Below, piece by piece: positions 18,228 through 26,633 of a stretch of 64,000 bases of DNA. Source of the stretch: Stakelama flava (GTDB lineage: Bacteria > Pseudomonadota > Alphaproteobacteria > Sphingomonadales > Sphingomonadaceae); assembly GCF_019351405.1 (NCBI RefSeq), contig NZ_JAHWZX010000016.1, forward strand, positions 1 to 64,000, in the 5' to 3' direction. The first letter of the stretch is position 1, and each line of letters opens with the position of its first letter. A program made the translations under genes and the position numbers. Below the pieces are notes generated by a model. That model ran no database searches, had not been told where the DNA came from, and saw only the letters and a program-made list of their open reading frames with translations.

Positions 18228-18524
18228 TCGGAATGCCGCAATATTATGCTTCCACGATCAACTGGATGCGTGACGTGGCGATCAGCATGCCGTTCATTAC
18301 ACCCCCGCGTCTGGCATGGTCATCGTTTCTTCAATGAATTGCGCACGCGATGCTATCTCAGCAAGGTCCGACACACCTGACGCCGGTGGGCTTGGCTTTA
18401 TCGGCGAACATGTTGCTGTTCGCCACATTCACGACGCAACTCCTGTATGTTCGCTTCAAGTTCGGGAAGCTTGCCGATTTCACGGTTGATTCGCTCGATC
18501 GGGAGCTTGGTTTCATCAACTCTC
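18228..18524. other. Non-coding or decayed sequence in the insertion
   Basis: No intact gene. On the minus strand a frame ending at the TAA at 18398-18400 reads as a charged helical tail (for example ERINREIGKLPELEANIQEL) and is cut off where the right repeat starts, so it may be the 3' end of a truncated gene. The remainder shows nothing recognisable. Confidence 0.4.
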
Positions 18525-18638
18525 CGGCAAGAAGATATGGCGAGTAACCGGCGGCATGGACTGGACCAGCGAAAAGGCCTGCCCCCCTGATCGCAGAAGT
18601 CACCGGCTGATGTAAAAGCGAATAGCGCTGAAAAGCTG
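18525..18638 (+). pseudogene. Direct repeat, copy 2 (tlpA 3' fragment)
   Basis: 114-bp copy of 17218-17330. Changes inside the former coding part include an altered GCCTGCCCCCC stretch that is one base longer, shifting the old frame. It stops inside the loop of the original hairpin and runs straight into the CCA end of tRNA-Gln, so it is a non-functional scar. Confidence 0.85.
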
Positions 18639-18710
18639 GATGCCCCGCGTGGATTCGAACCACGATTGACGGAGTCAGAGTCCGTAGTCTTGCCGTTAGA
18701 CGACGGGGCA
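18637..18710 (-). tRNA. tRNA-Gln (anticodon CTG)
   Basis: The reverse strand folds as a tRNA: 7-bp acceptor TGCCCCG/CGGGGCA, D arm with TAACGGCAAG, anticodon stem ACGGA/TCCGT around loop CTCTGAC (anticodon CTG), and T arm GGTTCGAATCC. CCA is encoded at the 3' end (18637-18639). The tlpA-fragment repeat abuts this 3' end. Confidence 0.93.
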
Positions 18711-18961
18711 ACAGGAGCGCGGCTCTAACGCCCGGTTTTCCGCCGGTCAAGGGGGTTGAGGGCATTACCGCGCGACATGCTTGATGTCACTCGCTCAACA
18801 ATAATCGCGCAAATCGGCGAAACGTCAACCCGCCATTTGATCGCCGCCCATCGCGCTTGCCGTTCCACCCCATACGCGTTAGCTTCACGGCCAAGCACCG
18901 AGCGCCCATCGTGCAATTCGTGCGCGGCGGGTGTGACGGAAGAATATAAGCGAGTGACGGC
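18711..18961. other. Intergenic region upstream of ppx/gppA
   Basis: I see no gene in these 251 bp. It should contain the promoters for tRNA-Gln (reading left) and for the exopolyphosphatase operon (reading right), but no clear consensus boxes are visible. Confidence 0.4.
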
Positions 18962-20002
18962 ATGGGGGATCATCCCGCCCGGGTGCCGCACCGGCAGGGC
19001 AAGTCCCCACGCCGACAGGCGCCCACAACGCCAGCGCGCGCGCGCTGGCCCCAGGCACGGCATTATGCCGCCCTGGACCTAGGTACGAACAATTGCAGGC
19101 TGCTGATCGCGCGGCCGCAAGCCAACGGCTTTACCGTGGTCGACGCCTTTTCGCGCATCGTCCGGCTGGGCGAAGGGCTGAACGCGTCCGGCAGGCTGAG
19201 CGATGCCGCGATCGAACGGACGATCGCCGCGCTGCGCGTTTGCGCCGACAAGCTTCGCCGGCGCAACGTCACGCTGGCGCGATCGGTCGCGACCGAGGCA
19301 TGCCGCCGCGCCGCCAACGGACCGTCCTTCATCCGGCGCGTATATCGCGAAACGGGCATCCTGCTCGACATCATTTCGGCGGAGGAGGAGGCGCGGCTTG
19401 CCGTGCTTGGCTGCCATGCGCTGCTCGAACCGGGCGAAGGGCCGGCGGTGGTGTTCGACATTGGCGGCGGATCGACCGAACTGGTGCTGATCGATTCGGC
19501 CGAACCGGTCCCGCGCGTCATCGACTGGCACAGCGCACCATGGGGCGTCGTGTCGCTGACCGAGGAAATACGCGCGCGCGACATTTCCAGCCCGATAGAC
19601 CAATATCGCGCAATGCGCGAAACCGTCACCAGAAGCTTTGCCGGTTTCGCCGGGCGCCTGCCCAAAATGGCCGATGGGCACCGCCTGCTGGGCACCAGCG
19701 GCACGGTGACGACGCTGGCCAGCGTGCATCTGGGCCTCGAATCCTATGATCGGGGCCGGGTCGACGGTCTGATCGTACCCTCGGACGAGATGCGGCAGGT
19801 GAGTTCGGACATTGCGTGCATGACGATGACGCAGCGCAGCGAAGTACCGTGCATCGGGCGCGAACGGGCCGATCTGGTCGTAGCTGGGTGCGCGATCCTG
19901 GAAACGATACTCGACCTGTGGCCCGCCGAGCGGCTGGGCGTTGCCGATCGCGGCATTCGCGAAGGGATTTTGCGCCGGATGATGGAAGGATCGGGACAAT
20001 GA
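18962..20002 (+). CDS. Ppx/GppA family phosphatase
   Basis: 346 aa of the ASKHA-fold exopolyphosphatase/guanosine pentaphosphatase family. Nucleotide-binding motifs are ALDLGTNNCRLLIA near residue 38, VVFDIGGGSTEL near residue 160 and GTSGTVTTLA near residue 244. It hydrolyses polyphosphate or pppGpp; sequence alone does not separate these. It lacks the C-terminal HD domain of long Ppx proteins. The first ~34 residues are basic and could be dispensable; the ATG at 18962 is the only good upstream start. It overlaps rlmE by ATGA. Confidence 0.88.
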   Translation: MGDHPARVPHRQGKSPRRQAPTTPARARWPQARHYAALDLGTNNCRLLIARPQANGFTVVDAFSRIVRLGEGLNASGRLSDAAIERTIAALRVCADKLRRRNVTLARSVATEACRRAANGPSFIRRVYRETGILLDIISAEEEARLAVLGCHALLEPGEGPAVVFDIGGGSTELVLIDSAEPVPRVIDWHSAPWGVVSLTEEIRARDISSPIDQYRAMRETVTRSFAGFAGRLPKMADGHRLLGTSGTVTTLASVHLGLESYDRGRVDGLIVPSDEMRQVSSDIACMTMTQRSEVPCIGRERADLVVAGCAILETILDLWPAERLGVADRGIREGILRRMMEGSGQ

Positions 20003-20679
20003 GCCGCGGCGGAAGGGGCGGTCATACACGCGTGCGCACGTCGCGCGGGCGGACCGCGCAATCGACCCGCTGGCTCGAACGGCAGCTCAACGATCCCTAT
20101 GTGAAGCGCGCCAAGGCCGAAGGCTATCGCAGCCGCGCCGCGTATAAGCTGATCGAGCTAGACGAGAAATTCGGTCTGTTGAAAGGATCGAAGCGGGTCA
20201 TCGATCTCGGCATCGCGCCGGGCGGCTGGACGCAAGTCGTTCGCCGCAAACTTCCCAAGGCGGCGGTCGTCGGTATCGACCTGCTCCCGGTCGATCCGAT
20301 CGAAGGCGCGACGATTTTCCAGATGGACTTCATGGCCGATGACGCACCCGATACGCTGATCGAGGCGCTGGGCGGGCGCCCCGACCTGATCCTGTCCGAC
20401 ATGGCGGCAAACACGGTCGGGCATCAGCAGACCGACGCGCTGCGCACCATGGCGCTGATCGAAACCGCCTTTGCCTTTGCCGAAGATGTGCTCGAACCCG
20501 GCGGCGCATTCGTTGCAAAGGTGTTTGCCGGGGGCGCCGATGCGAATCTGGTCGCGCAGATGAAGCGCGCCTTCGCCACCGTCAAACACGCCAAGCCCCC
20601 GTCAAGCCGCAAGGGATCGGTCGAATGGTTCGTCGTCGCGCAGGGGTTCAAGGGCCCCGGCGATCCAGGCCCTGAATAA
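19999..20679 (+). CDS. rlmE: 23S rRNA (uridine-2'-O)-methyltransferase RlmE/FtsJ
   Basis: 226 aa. It methylates the 2'-OH of U2552 in the 23S A loop using SAM. The SAM motif is VIDLGIAPGGWTQ, and the catalytic set includes Lys in RAAYKLIELDEKF, Asp in LILSDMAAN and Lys in GGAFVAKVF. The start overlaps the ppx/gppA stop, and the Ppx/GppA-RlmE pair is a common alphaproteobacterial operon. A basic N-terminal tail (RGGRGGHTRVRTSRGR) probably contacts rRNA. Confidence 0.95.
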   Translation: MSRGGRGGHTRVRTSRGRTAQSTRWLERQLNDPYVKRAKAEGYRSRAAYKLIELDEKFGLLKGSKRVIDLGIAPGGWTQVVRRKLPKAAVVGIDLLPVDPIEGATIFQMDFMADDAPDTLIEALGGRPDLILSDMAANTVGHQQTDALRTMALIETAFAFAEDVLEPGGAFVAKVFAGGADANLVAQMKRAFATVKHAKPPSSRKGSVEWFVVAQGFKGPGDPGPE

Positions 20680-20699
20680 TCCCCGGCGGGCAAGCGTGT

Positions 20700-21590
20700 T
20701 TACATGAAGAGGGACTGGTGCGCTGCGACACCGGCAAGCACGCCGGCCGCCGACGCCATGGTTCCGTTATGCATCGGTGCGGCAGCATCGCCCGCCGCGA
20801 ACACTCCGTCGATCGAGGTCTTCCCCCATTGATCGACCTTGATAAAAGGTCCGCTGGGGCCGTCTTCCATCGCGCATCCCAACTGCGCGGCCAGTGGGCT
20901 TGATTGCCGGGTAACCGGTGCTGTGAAGATCGCCGCAACCTCCACTGTCCTGCCATCGGCCAGCCTCACCGCCCGCAGCGCCGGAGCATCGCCCAGCAAT
21001 TCGACCACCGGCGTCCGTTCGATCGCAACGCCGCGACGGGCGAGCAGCGCCGCTTCGTCGGCGTCGGGTTCGTACAGGTCCTGCGTGAAATAGGTCGCTT
21101 TTCCCCAATCGGGGATCATCGCCGCCTGATGCGCGGAGAAGGGATTATTGGCGATGATGCCCAGATTTTGATCGCAAACCTCGTATCCGTGACAATAGGG
21201 GCAGTGTAATACGGTTTCACCCCAACGTTCGCGCAACCCCGCGATCGGCGGCAGTTCGTCGCTGACCCCGGTGGCCAGAATCAGGCGTCGTGCCGCGAAG
21301 CGTTCCCCGTCTTCGCCCATGACGGTGAAGCGCCCCTGCCCGCGTTCGACAGTCGCGATTTTGCCGCGAACGATTTCGGCGGCCGGATAGGCGAGAAGCT
21401 GTTTCGATGCATCGCGCATGATCGCCGCCGGACTGCGCCCATCTTGCCCGAGAAAGCCATGCGCGGCTTCGGCAAAGCGATTGCGCGGCTGCCCCGCATC
21501 AATCAGCAGCACCCTTTGTCGTGCACGCGCCAGCTGCATGGCAGCGGACTGGCCGGCAAAGCTGCCGCCGACAACGATAACGTCATGCAT
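20700..21590 (-). CDS. Thioredoxin-reductase-like NAD(P)/FAD oxidoreductase
   Basis: 296 aa from the ATG giving MHDVIVVGGSFAGQSAA (FAD Rossmann motif); an in-frame start 30 nt upstream is less likely. A redox-active CPYC (HCPYCHGYE) lies in the position of the TrxB disulfide, and the C-terminal FAD motif is GVFAAGDAA. The second nucleotide-binding glycine motif is weak (LGIIANNPFSAHQ), so the pyridine nucleotide site may be altered and the true reductant uncertain. It diverges from an Rrf2 regulator and is probably its target. Confidence 0.85.
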   Translation of the reverse strand: MHDVIVVGGSFAGQSAAMQLARARQRVLLIDAGQPRNRFAEAAHGFLGQDGRSPAAIMRDASKQLLAYPAAEIVRGKIATVERGQGRFTVMGEDGERFAARRLILATGVSDELPPIAGLRERWGETVLHCPYCHGYEVCDQNLGIIANNPFSAHQAAMIPDWGKATYFTQDLYEPDADEAALLARRGVAIERTPVVELLGDAPALRAVRLADGRTVEVAAIFTAPVTRQSSPLAAQLGCAMEDGPSGPFIKVDQWGKTSIDGVFAAGDAAAPMHNGTMASAAGVLAGVAAHQSLFM

Positions 21591-21662
21591 GGTTCGTGAC
21601 CTCGACTTTTTACGCAACATATGGGGTTACATAAACCGGCCACCTTCTTTTGCAACCTCAAA

Positions 21663-21678
21663 CATAGCGTGACCTATG
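21663..21678. promoter_or_regulatory. Candidate Rrf2 operator (inverted repeat)
   Basis: CATAG-N6-CTATG, a perfect 5-bp inverted repeat, sits inside a wider GCAACC...GGTTGC pair in the 101-bp divergent promoter region between the oxidoreductase and the Rrf2 gene. Position just before the regulator start suggests autoregulation. Confidence 0.45.
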
Positions 21679-21691
21679 ATAAGGGGGTTGC

Positions 21692-22141
21692 ATGAAACTG
21701 GATTCCCGCCTTTCGCGAATGCTGCACATTCTCGTCCATATGGCCCGCGCCGACGGACCGATCACGTCGCAGGCGGCGGCGGAAATGCTTGGCAGCAACG
21801 CCGTGGTAGTGCGGCGAACGATGGCCGGCCTTCGCGATGCCGGCTTGGTACAGTCGGTAAAGGGGCATGGTGGTGGCTGGACGATTACCGCCGAACCCGA
21901 TCAGGTCACCATGCTGCAGGTTTATCGTGCGGTGGGGGAGCCGCGCATATTCTCGATCGGGCTAGCCGATCCCAATTCCGCCTGCCTGGTCGAACAGGCA
22001 GTGAATGCTTCCATGCGTTCGGCGCTCAAAGAGGCGGAGGAAGCACTGGTTACCCGGCTCGGTGAAGTAACCCTTGCCGATATTGCGCGTGATTTCGAAC
22101 GGCGCTTTGCTCTGCTTGGCGAACAGGCGCGCACCGCCTGA
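21692..22141 (+). CDS. Rrf2 family transcriptional regulator
   Basis: 149 aa with an N-terminal winged helix (LSRMLHILVHMARADGPITSQAAAEML and the GHGGGW wing) followed by a dimerisation helix. Only one Cys is seen (in DPNSACLVEQAV), not the three of Fe-S-binding IscR/NsrR, so it may sense redox through a single thiol or another ligand. It diverges from the CPYC oxidoreductase it probably controls. AGGGGG provides the ribosome site. Confidence 0.88.
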   Translation: MKLDSRLSRMLHILVHMARADGPITSQAAAEMLGSNAVVVRRTMAGLRDAGLVQSVKGHGGGWTITAEPDQVTMLQVYRAVGEPRIFSIGLADPNSACLVEQAVNASMRSALKEAEEALVTRLGEVTLADIARDFERRFALLGEQARTA

Positions 22142-22160
22142 ACCGTTCGTCGGCGGCAAG

Positions 22161-22188
22161 AAAAACCCCGGACGATGCCGGGGTTTTT
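22161..22188. terminator. Bidirectional terminator between rrf2 and rpoZ
   Basis: An 11-bp perfect stem (22161-22171 with 22178-22188) with a 6-nt loop, flanked by A5 on the left and T5 on the right. It serves both convergent genes. Confidence 0.92.
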
Positions 22189-22212
22189 GCAAATTCAACT
22201 GAACCGACCGAA

Positions 22213-22557
22213 TCAGCCTTCGTAGTCGCTGCCGACATTGGTGTTGCGCGGCGGGGCGGCGGCGGTGAGGCGAAGCGCTTCGGCCGACGCGGAGAGCGAT
22301 CCCACTTCGTCGGGGGCTTCCTCATCATCGATCTGAACGCGCTGAAGCGACTGGATCGCGCCCTCTTCCAGATCGCGGGGCTTTATCGTCTGTTCGGCGA
22401 TCTCGCGAAGTGCGACGACCGGATTTTTGTCGCGGTCACGATCGATGGTGAGGTCGGCACCGCCCGAAATCTGACGGGCGCGCTGCGCCGCGAACAATAC
22501 CAGATCGAACCGGTTGGAGACCTTGTCTACGCAATCCTCGACGGTAACGCGCGCCAT
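22213..22557 (-). CDS. rpoZ: RNA polymerase omega subunit
   Basis: 114 aa. The N-terminus [19 protein letters not shown] is the conserved omega signature, followed by [11 protein letters not shown] and the [12 protein letters not shown] segment. It binds beta' and assists polymerase assembly; in many bacteria it forms part of a ppGpp site. The acidic C-terminal tail after residue 75 is typical of alphaproteobacterial versions. It is transcribed toward the shared terminator. Confidence 0.96.
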   Translation of the reverse strand: MARVTVEDCVDKVSNRFDLVLFAAQRARQISGGADLTIDRDRDKNPVVALREIAEQTIKPRDLEEGAIQSLQRVQIDDEEAPDEVGSLSASAEALRLTAAAPPRNTNVGSDYEG

Positions 22558-22685
22558 GAAACGCTTCCTTCAAACTTGACGGTGTACGGAAAGGCAAGAA
22601 GCTACTCATCCAGCTTCCGATTGTCAAGAAAAGTCGGTCGCGGGCGGTTGCCTGCCCCGCCGCACCGGTGCAAGGAGGCGCCATC

Positions 22686-23843
22686 ATGCAGGCTCCCCCC
22701 GATCAACCGACATTCACCGTTGACGGCAACCACCTTACCCTGCTCGACACCGGCCCCCGCCGGCTCGACGCGCTGATCGCGCTGATCGACGGCGCGCAAA
22801 CCAGCCTCCGCTTCCTGTATTACATCTATGTCGACGATAGTGTCGGGACGAAGGTGCGCGACGCGCTGATCGCCGCGGTGGCGCGCGGGGTACAAGTATC
22901 GCTGATCGTCGATGCATTGGGCAGCGATAAGGCCGACGACCATCACTTCTTCGATCCGCTCCAGCGTGCGGGCGCGACCGTCAGTCGGTTCGTGCCCCGG
23001 CTCGGCCGCCGCTATTTGCTGCGCAATCACCAGAAAATGGCAATCGCCGACGAAGCACGCGCGATCGTCGGCGGCTTCAACATTCAGGACAGCTATTTCG
23101 GGACGCTCGACCAGCATGCGTGGCGCGATCTGGGGCTGCTGGTCGATGGCCCGGCAGCGGCACGGCTGGCCGGGTATTTCGACGCGCTCGAACGCTGGAC
23201 ACGGCGGTCGAAAGCGTCGCTTCGCGCGCTGTCGCGAACCCTGAACGACTGGAGCGAGGAAAGCGGCAATGCGCGCTGGCTGCTGGGCGGGCCGACGCAC
23301 CGCCTGTCGCCCTGGGCGCGAACGATCAAGCGCGAGATGGACCGCGCGCTGCGGATTGATCTGATCGCGGGCTATTTTGCACCGGGGCCGGCAATGCTCC
23401 GCCGCCTCGACAGGGCGGGCAAACGCGGCCAGGTACGCCTGATCCTGCCGTCAAAGACCGATCACGGCGCGGCAATCTGGGCCTCGCGCTTCACCTATGC
23501 CGGGCTGCTGCGCAAAAAGGTACGGATATACGAATATCAGCCAACCAAGTTGCACACGAAGCTGTTCGTCATCGGCGACGTCGTTCATATCGGGTCAGCC
23601 AATTTCGATGTCAGGTCGATGTTCCTCAACCTTGAACTGATGTTGCGGGTGGAGGATCGCGCATTCGCCGCGCATGCACGCGCCTATGTCGATACCGAAG
23701 TCGCCAATTCGGCTGAGATGACCCGCGATTACTATAAACAGTTTACGACACCCTGGCGGCGGGTGAAGCAGGCGGCGGCCTATTTCGTCATGGCGATCCT
23801 CGATTACACCGTGACCCGGCGGCTCAACTTCGGCGACGACTGA
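22686..23843 (+). CDS. Phospholipase D / cardiolipin synthase-like protein
   Basis: 385 aa, start at the ATG 7 nt after AGGAGG (an in-frame GTG at 22668 is worse). Two HKD-type motifs: NHQKMAIAD (His115, Lys117, Asp122) is complete. The second, LHTKLFVIGDVV (His290, Lys292), has Gly where the canonical Asp stands and Asp one residue later, with GSANFD following. It lacks the N-terminal membrane spans of classical ClsA. It likely transfers phosphatidyl groups, but the altered second motif leaves the exact activity open. The gene stands alone. Confidence 0.82.
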   Translation: MQAPPDQPTFTVDGNHLTLLDTGPRRLDALIALIDGAQTSLRFLYYIYVDDSVGTKVRDALIAAVARGVQVSLIVDALGSDKADDHHFFDPLQRAGATVSRFVPRLGRRYLLRNHQKMAIADEARAIVGGFNIQDSYFGTLDQHAWRDLGLLVDGPAAARLAGYFDALERWTRRSKASLRALSRTLNDWSEESGNARWLLGGPTHRLSPWARTIKREMDRALRIDLIAGYFAPGPAMLRRLDRAGKRGQVRLILPSKTDHGAAIWASRFTYAGLLRKKVRIYEYQPTKLHTKLFVIGDVVHIGSANFDVRSMFLNLELMLRVEDRAFAAHARAYVDTEVANSAEMTRDYYKQFTTPWRRVKQAAAYFVMAILDYTVTRRLNFGDD

Positions 23844-23918
23844 TACCGGGGCGCAGTAATCCGGACCCGTGGCAGTATCGTCAGTGCGTTACGCTTTACC
23901 GGACCTTGAGATAAGGGG

Positions 23919-24755
23919 CTATTTCAGCCGCTCGGCGTGCCAGGCGACATGATCCGCCATGAAGGTGGAGATGAAGTAATAGCTGTGGTCGTATCCGGGC
24001 TGGCGACGCAGCGTCAGATCGATTCCGGCGCGCTCACATGCCTGTTCAAGCAGTTCGGGACGCAATTGCCCGTCGGCAAGGAAATTGTCGGCAAGCCCCT
24101 GATCAACCAGCAATTCGGGCACGCGTGCGCCGTCATCGATCAGCGCACAGGCATCGTAGCGCCGCCACGTTTCGCGATCCTCGCCCAGATAGCGCGGCAA
24201 CGCCTTTTGCCCCCAGGGCACCTGCATCGGCGCGACGATCGGCGCAAAAGCCGATACCGACCGGAAACGCGCCGGATTGCGAAGTGCGATGGTCAACGCG
24301 CCGTGCCCGCCCATCGAATGGCCGGTGATTCCCTGCCGGGTCATGTCCGCCATGGGGAACTGGTCGGCGATCAGCGCAGGCAGATCCTCCTCGATATAGC
24401 TGCGCATCCGGTAATGACGCGACCATGGCGCTTCGCTCGCGTCGAGATAGAAGCCCGCCCCCTTGCCGAAGTCATAGCTGTCCTCGTCCGCGACCTCGTC
24501 CCCGCGCGGGGACGTGTCGGGCGCGATGAAGATCACGCCCTTTTCGGCGCATGCGGCGCGATATTCGCCCTTTTCGGTAACATTGGCATGGGTGCAGGTC
24601 AGCCCGGAAAGATACCACAGCACCGGGAGGGCCGCCCCCGGCGCATGCGGCGGGACGAAGACCGAAAAGGTCATGTCGGTGTTCGTGGCACCGGAAGCAT
24701 GGCTGTACACGCCCTGCATTCCACCATGCGCAATGTTGGTCGACAGTGTCTCCAT
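23919..24755 (-). CDS. fghA: S-formylglutathione hydrolase
   Basis: 278 aa alpha/beta hydrolase with nucleophile elbow GHSMGGHGA and a catalytic His in GYDHSYYF, typical of esterase-D-type S-formylglutathione hydrolases, which release formate and glutathione. The ATG at 24755 (METLSTN) sits 8 bp after the VOC gene stop; an earlier in-frame ATG would overlap that gene. Together with frmA it completes glutathione-dependent formaldehyde oxidation. It ends the long minus-strand gene array. Confidence 0.95.
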   Translation of the reverse strand: METLSTNIAHGGMQGVYSHASGATNTDMTFSVFVPPHAPGAALPVLWYLSGLTCTHANVTEKGEYRAACAEKGVIFIAPDTSPRGDEVADEDSYDFGKGAGFYLDASEAPWSRHYRMRSYIEEDLPALIADQFPMADMTRQGITGHSMGGHGALTIALRNPARFRSVSAFAPIVAPMQVPWGQKALPRYLGEDRETWRRYDACALIDDGARVPELLVDQGLADNFLADGQLRPELLEQACERAGIDLTLRRQPGYDHSYYFISTFMADHVAWHAERLK

Positions 24756-24763
24756 GGTCGCCG

Positions 24764-25150
24764 CTACGCCATCGGCTTCATGGCGCACAGCTTGTTGCCG
24801 TCGGGATCGCGCAGATAGGCGAGATAGACGCGCGCTCCCTCACCCTTGTCGCGAATGCCGGGCGACTCTTCAATCGACGTTCCGCCATTGGCCAGCCCTG
24901 CCCGGTGCCAAGCATCGCCCTGCTCCGGTCCGGTGACCGCAAAACCGATCGTCATGCCGTTGCCGGGGGTCGCCGTATCCTCGTCAAGCGGCTCGCCGAC
25001 GATCAGAAGCGCGCCTTCGCGCTGCCAGAACCAGCGATTGCGAAGCGAGTCCTTCCAGCTTTTCGCGCCGCCCAAGGCATCAAAGAGCGCATCGTAAAAA
25101 CGCTTGGAACGTTCGACGTCGTTGCTGCCCAGATGGATGTGGCTGAACAT
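24764..25150 (-). CDS. VOC-family protein between frmA and fghA
   Basis: 128 aa with the glyoxalase/bleomycin-resistance (vicinal oxygen chelate) fold: MFSHIHLGSNDVERSKRFYD at the start and YLRDPDGNKLCA at the end, with candidate metal ligands His6 and Glu in the usual positions. AGGAGG lies 5 nt before the chosen ATG. Its place between the two formaldehyde-oxidation genes suggests a thiol-adduct role (for example handling a glutathione conjugate), which is inference; VOC proteins have many reactions. Confidence 0.85.
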   Translation of the reverse strand: MFSHIHLGSNDVERSKRFYDALFDALGGAKSWKDSLRNRWFWQREGALLIVGEPLDEDTATPGNGMTIGFAVTGPEQGDAWHRAGLANGGTSIEESPGIRDKGEGARVYLAYLRDPDGNKLCAMKPMA

Positions 25151-25160
25151 TATAGCCTCC

Positions 25161-26273
25161 TTAATACACCACGACGCTGCGAATGCTTTCGCCCGCATGC
25201 ATCAGGTCGAACCCCTTGTTGATCTCTTCGAGTTTCAGGACATGGGTGATCATCGGATCGATCGCGATCTTGCCGTCCATATACCAGTCGACGATCTTGG
25301 GCACGTCGGTGCGTCCGCGCGCGCCGCCGAACGCCGTGCCCTTCCACACGCGGCCGGTGACGAGCTGGAACGGGCGGGTGGAAATTTCCTTCCCCGCTTC
25401 GGCAACGCCGATGACGATTGATTCGCCCCAGCCGCGATGCGCACATTCCAGCGCGGTCCGCATGACGTCGGTATTGCCGGTTGCATCGAAGGTATAGTCG
25501 GCGCCGCCATCGGTCATTTCAACGATCTTCGCGACGATCTCCTCGCGCGTCATGCCCTTGGTATTGAGGAAATGGGTCATGCCGAACTTGCGACCCCATT
25601 CCTCCCGGTCGGGGTTCAGGTCGACGCCGATGATCCGGTTCGCGCCGACCATCTTCGCCCCCTGAATGACGTTGAGGCCGATGCCCCCCAGCCCGAAGAC
25701 GACGACATTGCTGCCCGGTTCAACCTTTGCGGTATGCACCACCGCACCCACCCCGGTGGTGACGCCGCACCCGATATAGCAGCTCGTCTGGAACGGCGCG
25801 TCCTCGCGGATTGTCGCCAGCGCGATTTCGGGAAGCACGGTGAAATTCGAAAAGGTCGAACAACCCATATAATGATGGATCGGCTCGCCCTTGTATGAAA
25901 AGCGGGTGGTGCCGTCAGGCATCAGCCCCTTTCCCTGGGTGGACCGGATCGCGGTGCACAAATTGGTCTTCTGGCTGAGGCACGATTTACACTGGCGGCA
26001 TTCGGGCGTGTAGAGCGGAATGACATGGTCGCCCGGCTTCACGCTGGTTACGCCCGGTCCCACTTCGCGCACAATGCCTGCGCCTTCATGGCCGAGTACG
26101 CTGGGAAACAGCCCCTCGCTATCCAGACCGTCCAGCGTGTAGGCATCGGTGTGGCAGATGCCGGTCGCCATGATCTCCACCAGCACCTCGCCCGCTTTGG
26201 GTCCTTCCAGGTCGAGTTCGACTATCTCCAGCGGCTTTTTGGGTTCAAACGCTACGGCTGCGCGGGTTTTCAT
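25161..26273 (-). CDS. frmA: S-(hydroxymethyl)glutathione dehydrogenase (class III ADH)
   Basis: 370 aa zinc-dependent medium-chain dehydrogenase that oxidises S-hydroxymethylglutathione to S-formylglutathione with NAD; it also reduces S-nitrosoglutathione. Catalytic zinc ligands are Cys in GICHTDAYT and His in LGHEGAGIV, structural zinc uses the [15 protein letters not shown] cluster, and the NAD motif is [12 protein letters not shown]. It lies 48 bp after cyoD and 10 bp before the VOC gene, so the formaldehyde genes are probably co-transcribed with the oxidase. Confidence 0.97.
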   Translation of the reverse strand: MKTRAAVAFEPKKPLEIVELDLEGPKAGEVLVEIMATGICHTDAYTLDGLDSEGLFPSVLGHEGAGIVREVGPGVTSVKPGDHVIPLYTPECRQCKSCLSQKTNLCTAIRSTQGKGLMPDGTTRFSYKGEPIHHYMGCSTFSNFTVLPEIALATIREDAPFQTSCYIGCGVTTGVGAVVHTAKVEPGSNVVVFGLGGIGLNVIQGAKMVGANRIIGVDLNPDREEWGRKFGMTHFLNTKGMTREEIVAKIVEMTDGGADYTFDATGNTDVMRTALECAHRGWGESIVIGVAEAGKEISTRPFQLVTGRVWKGTAFGGARGRTDVPKIVDWYMDGKIAIDPMITHVLKLEEINKGFDLMHAGESIRSVVVY

Positions 26274-26321
26274 GACGTCTCCATATCGGCAATCTTTTGT
26301 CGGTGGGCAGCGCGCCCGTAC

Positions 26322-26633
26322 CTACATCATGCGATGGTACAGATTAAACAGGATGATCAAGGTGCCGCCGACCATTAGCAATGTGATCAGCGTCGAAAAC
26401 AATATGAGCTGAAGATCGTCCCGCGCCGATTTTTTCAGGTCGATGTGCAGGAAGAACCGGAAATGCACGTTCAGCTGAATCAGCCCCAGTGCGAACACGA
26501 TGCCGATCGTGGTGCCGGCGGGCGCCAGATCGAAATGCACCGTGGCGAAGGCAGCGCAGGTTAGCGCCAGCGCGCTCGCGAAGCCGATCGCATAGCCGCG
26601 AAGTTCGCGCCGATATTTTGCCCGATCGTCCAT
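26322..26633 (-). CDS. cyoD: Cytochrome bo3 quinol oxidase subunit IV
   Basis: 103 aa with three hydrophobic helices (about 14-36, 41-63, 76-98) and the HFRFFLHIDL segment typical of CyoD. It assists assembly of the haem-copper centre. Its ATG shares a base with the cyoC stop. Confidence 0.93.
   Translation of the reverse strand: MDDRAKYRRELRGYAIGFASALALTCAAFATVHFDLAPAGTTIGIVFALGLIQLNVHFRFFLHIDLKKSARDDLQLILFSTLITLLMVGGTLIILFNLYHRMM

Larger units (their letters stand above)
17331..18524. mobile_element. Low-GC inserted segment between tlpA-end repeats
   Basis: About 1.2 kb lying between the two 113-114 bp direct repeats. Lines I counted are 50-52% GC against about 65% nearby. It carries one intact gene (17565-18227) and non-coding or decayed sequence, with no transposase or integrase that I can see. 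The right repeat ends exactly at the 3' end of tRNA-Gln. I interpret it as a horizontally acquired segment left by recombination; the mechanism is not clear. Confidence 0.5.

Noticed and set aside
18756..19082. Short + strand frame before ppx/gppA
   Set aside because: Cys/Arg-rich translation with no recognisable domain and no ribosome site; overlaps the start of the real gene.
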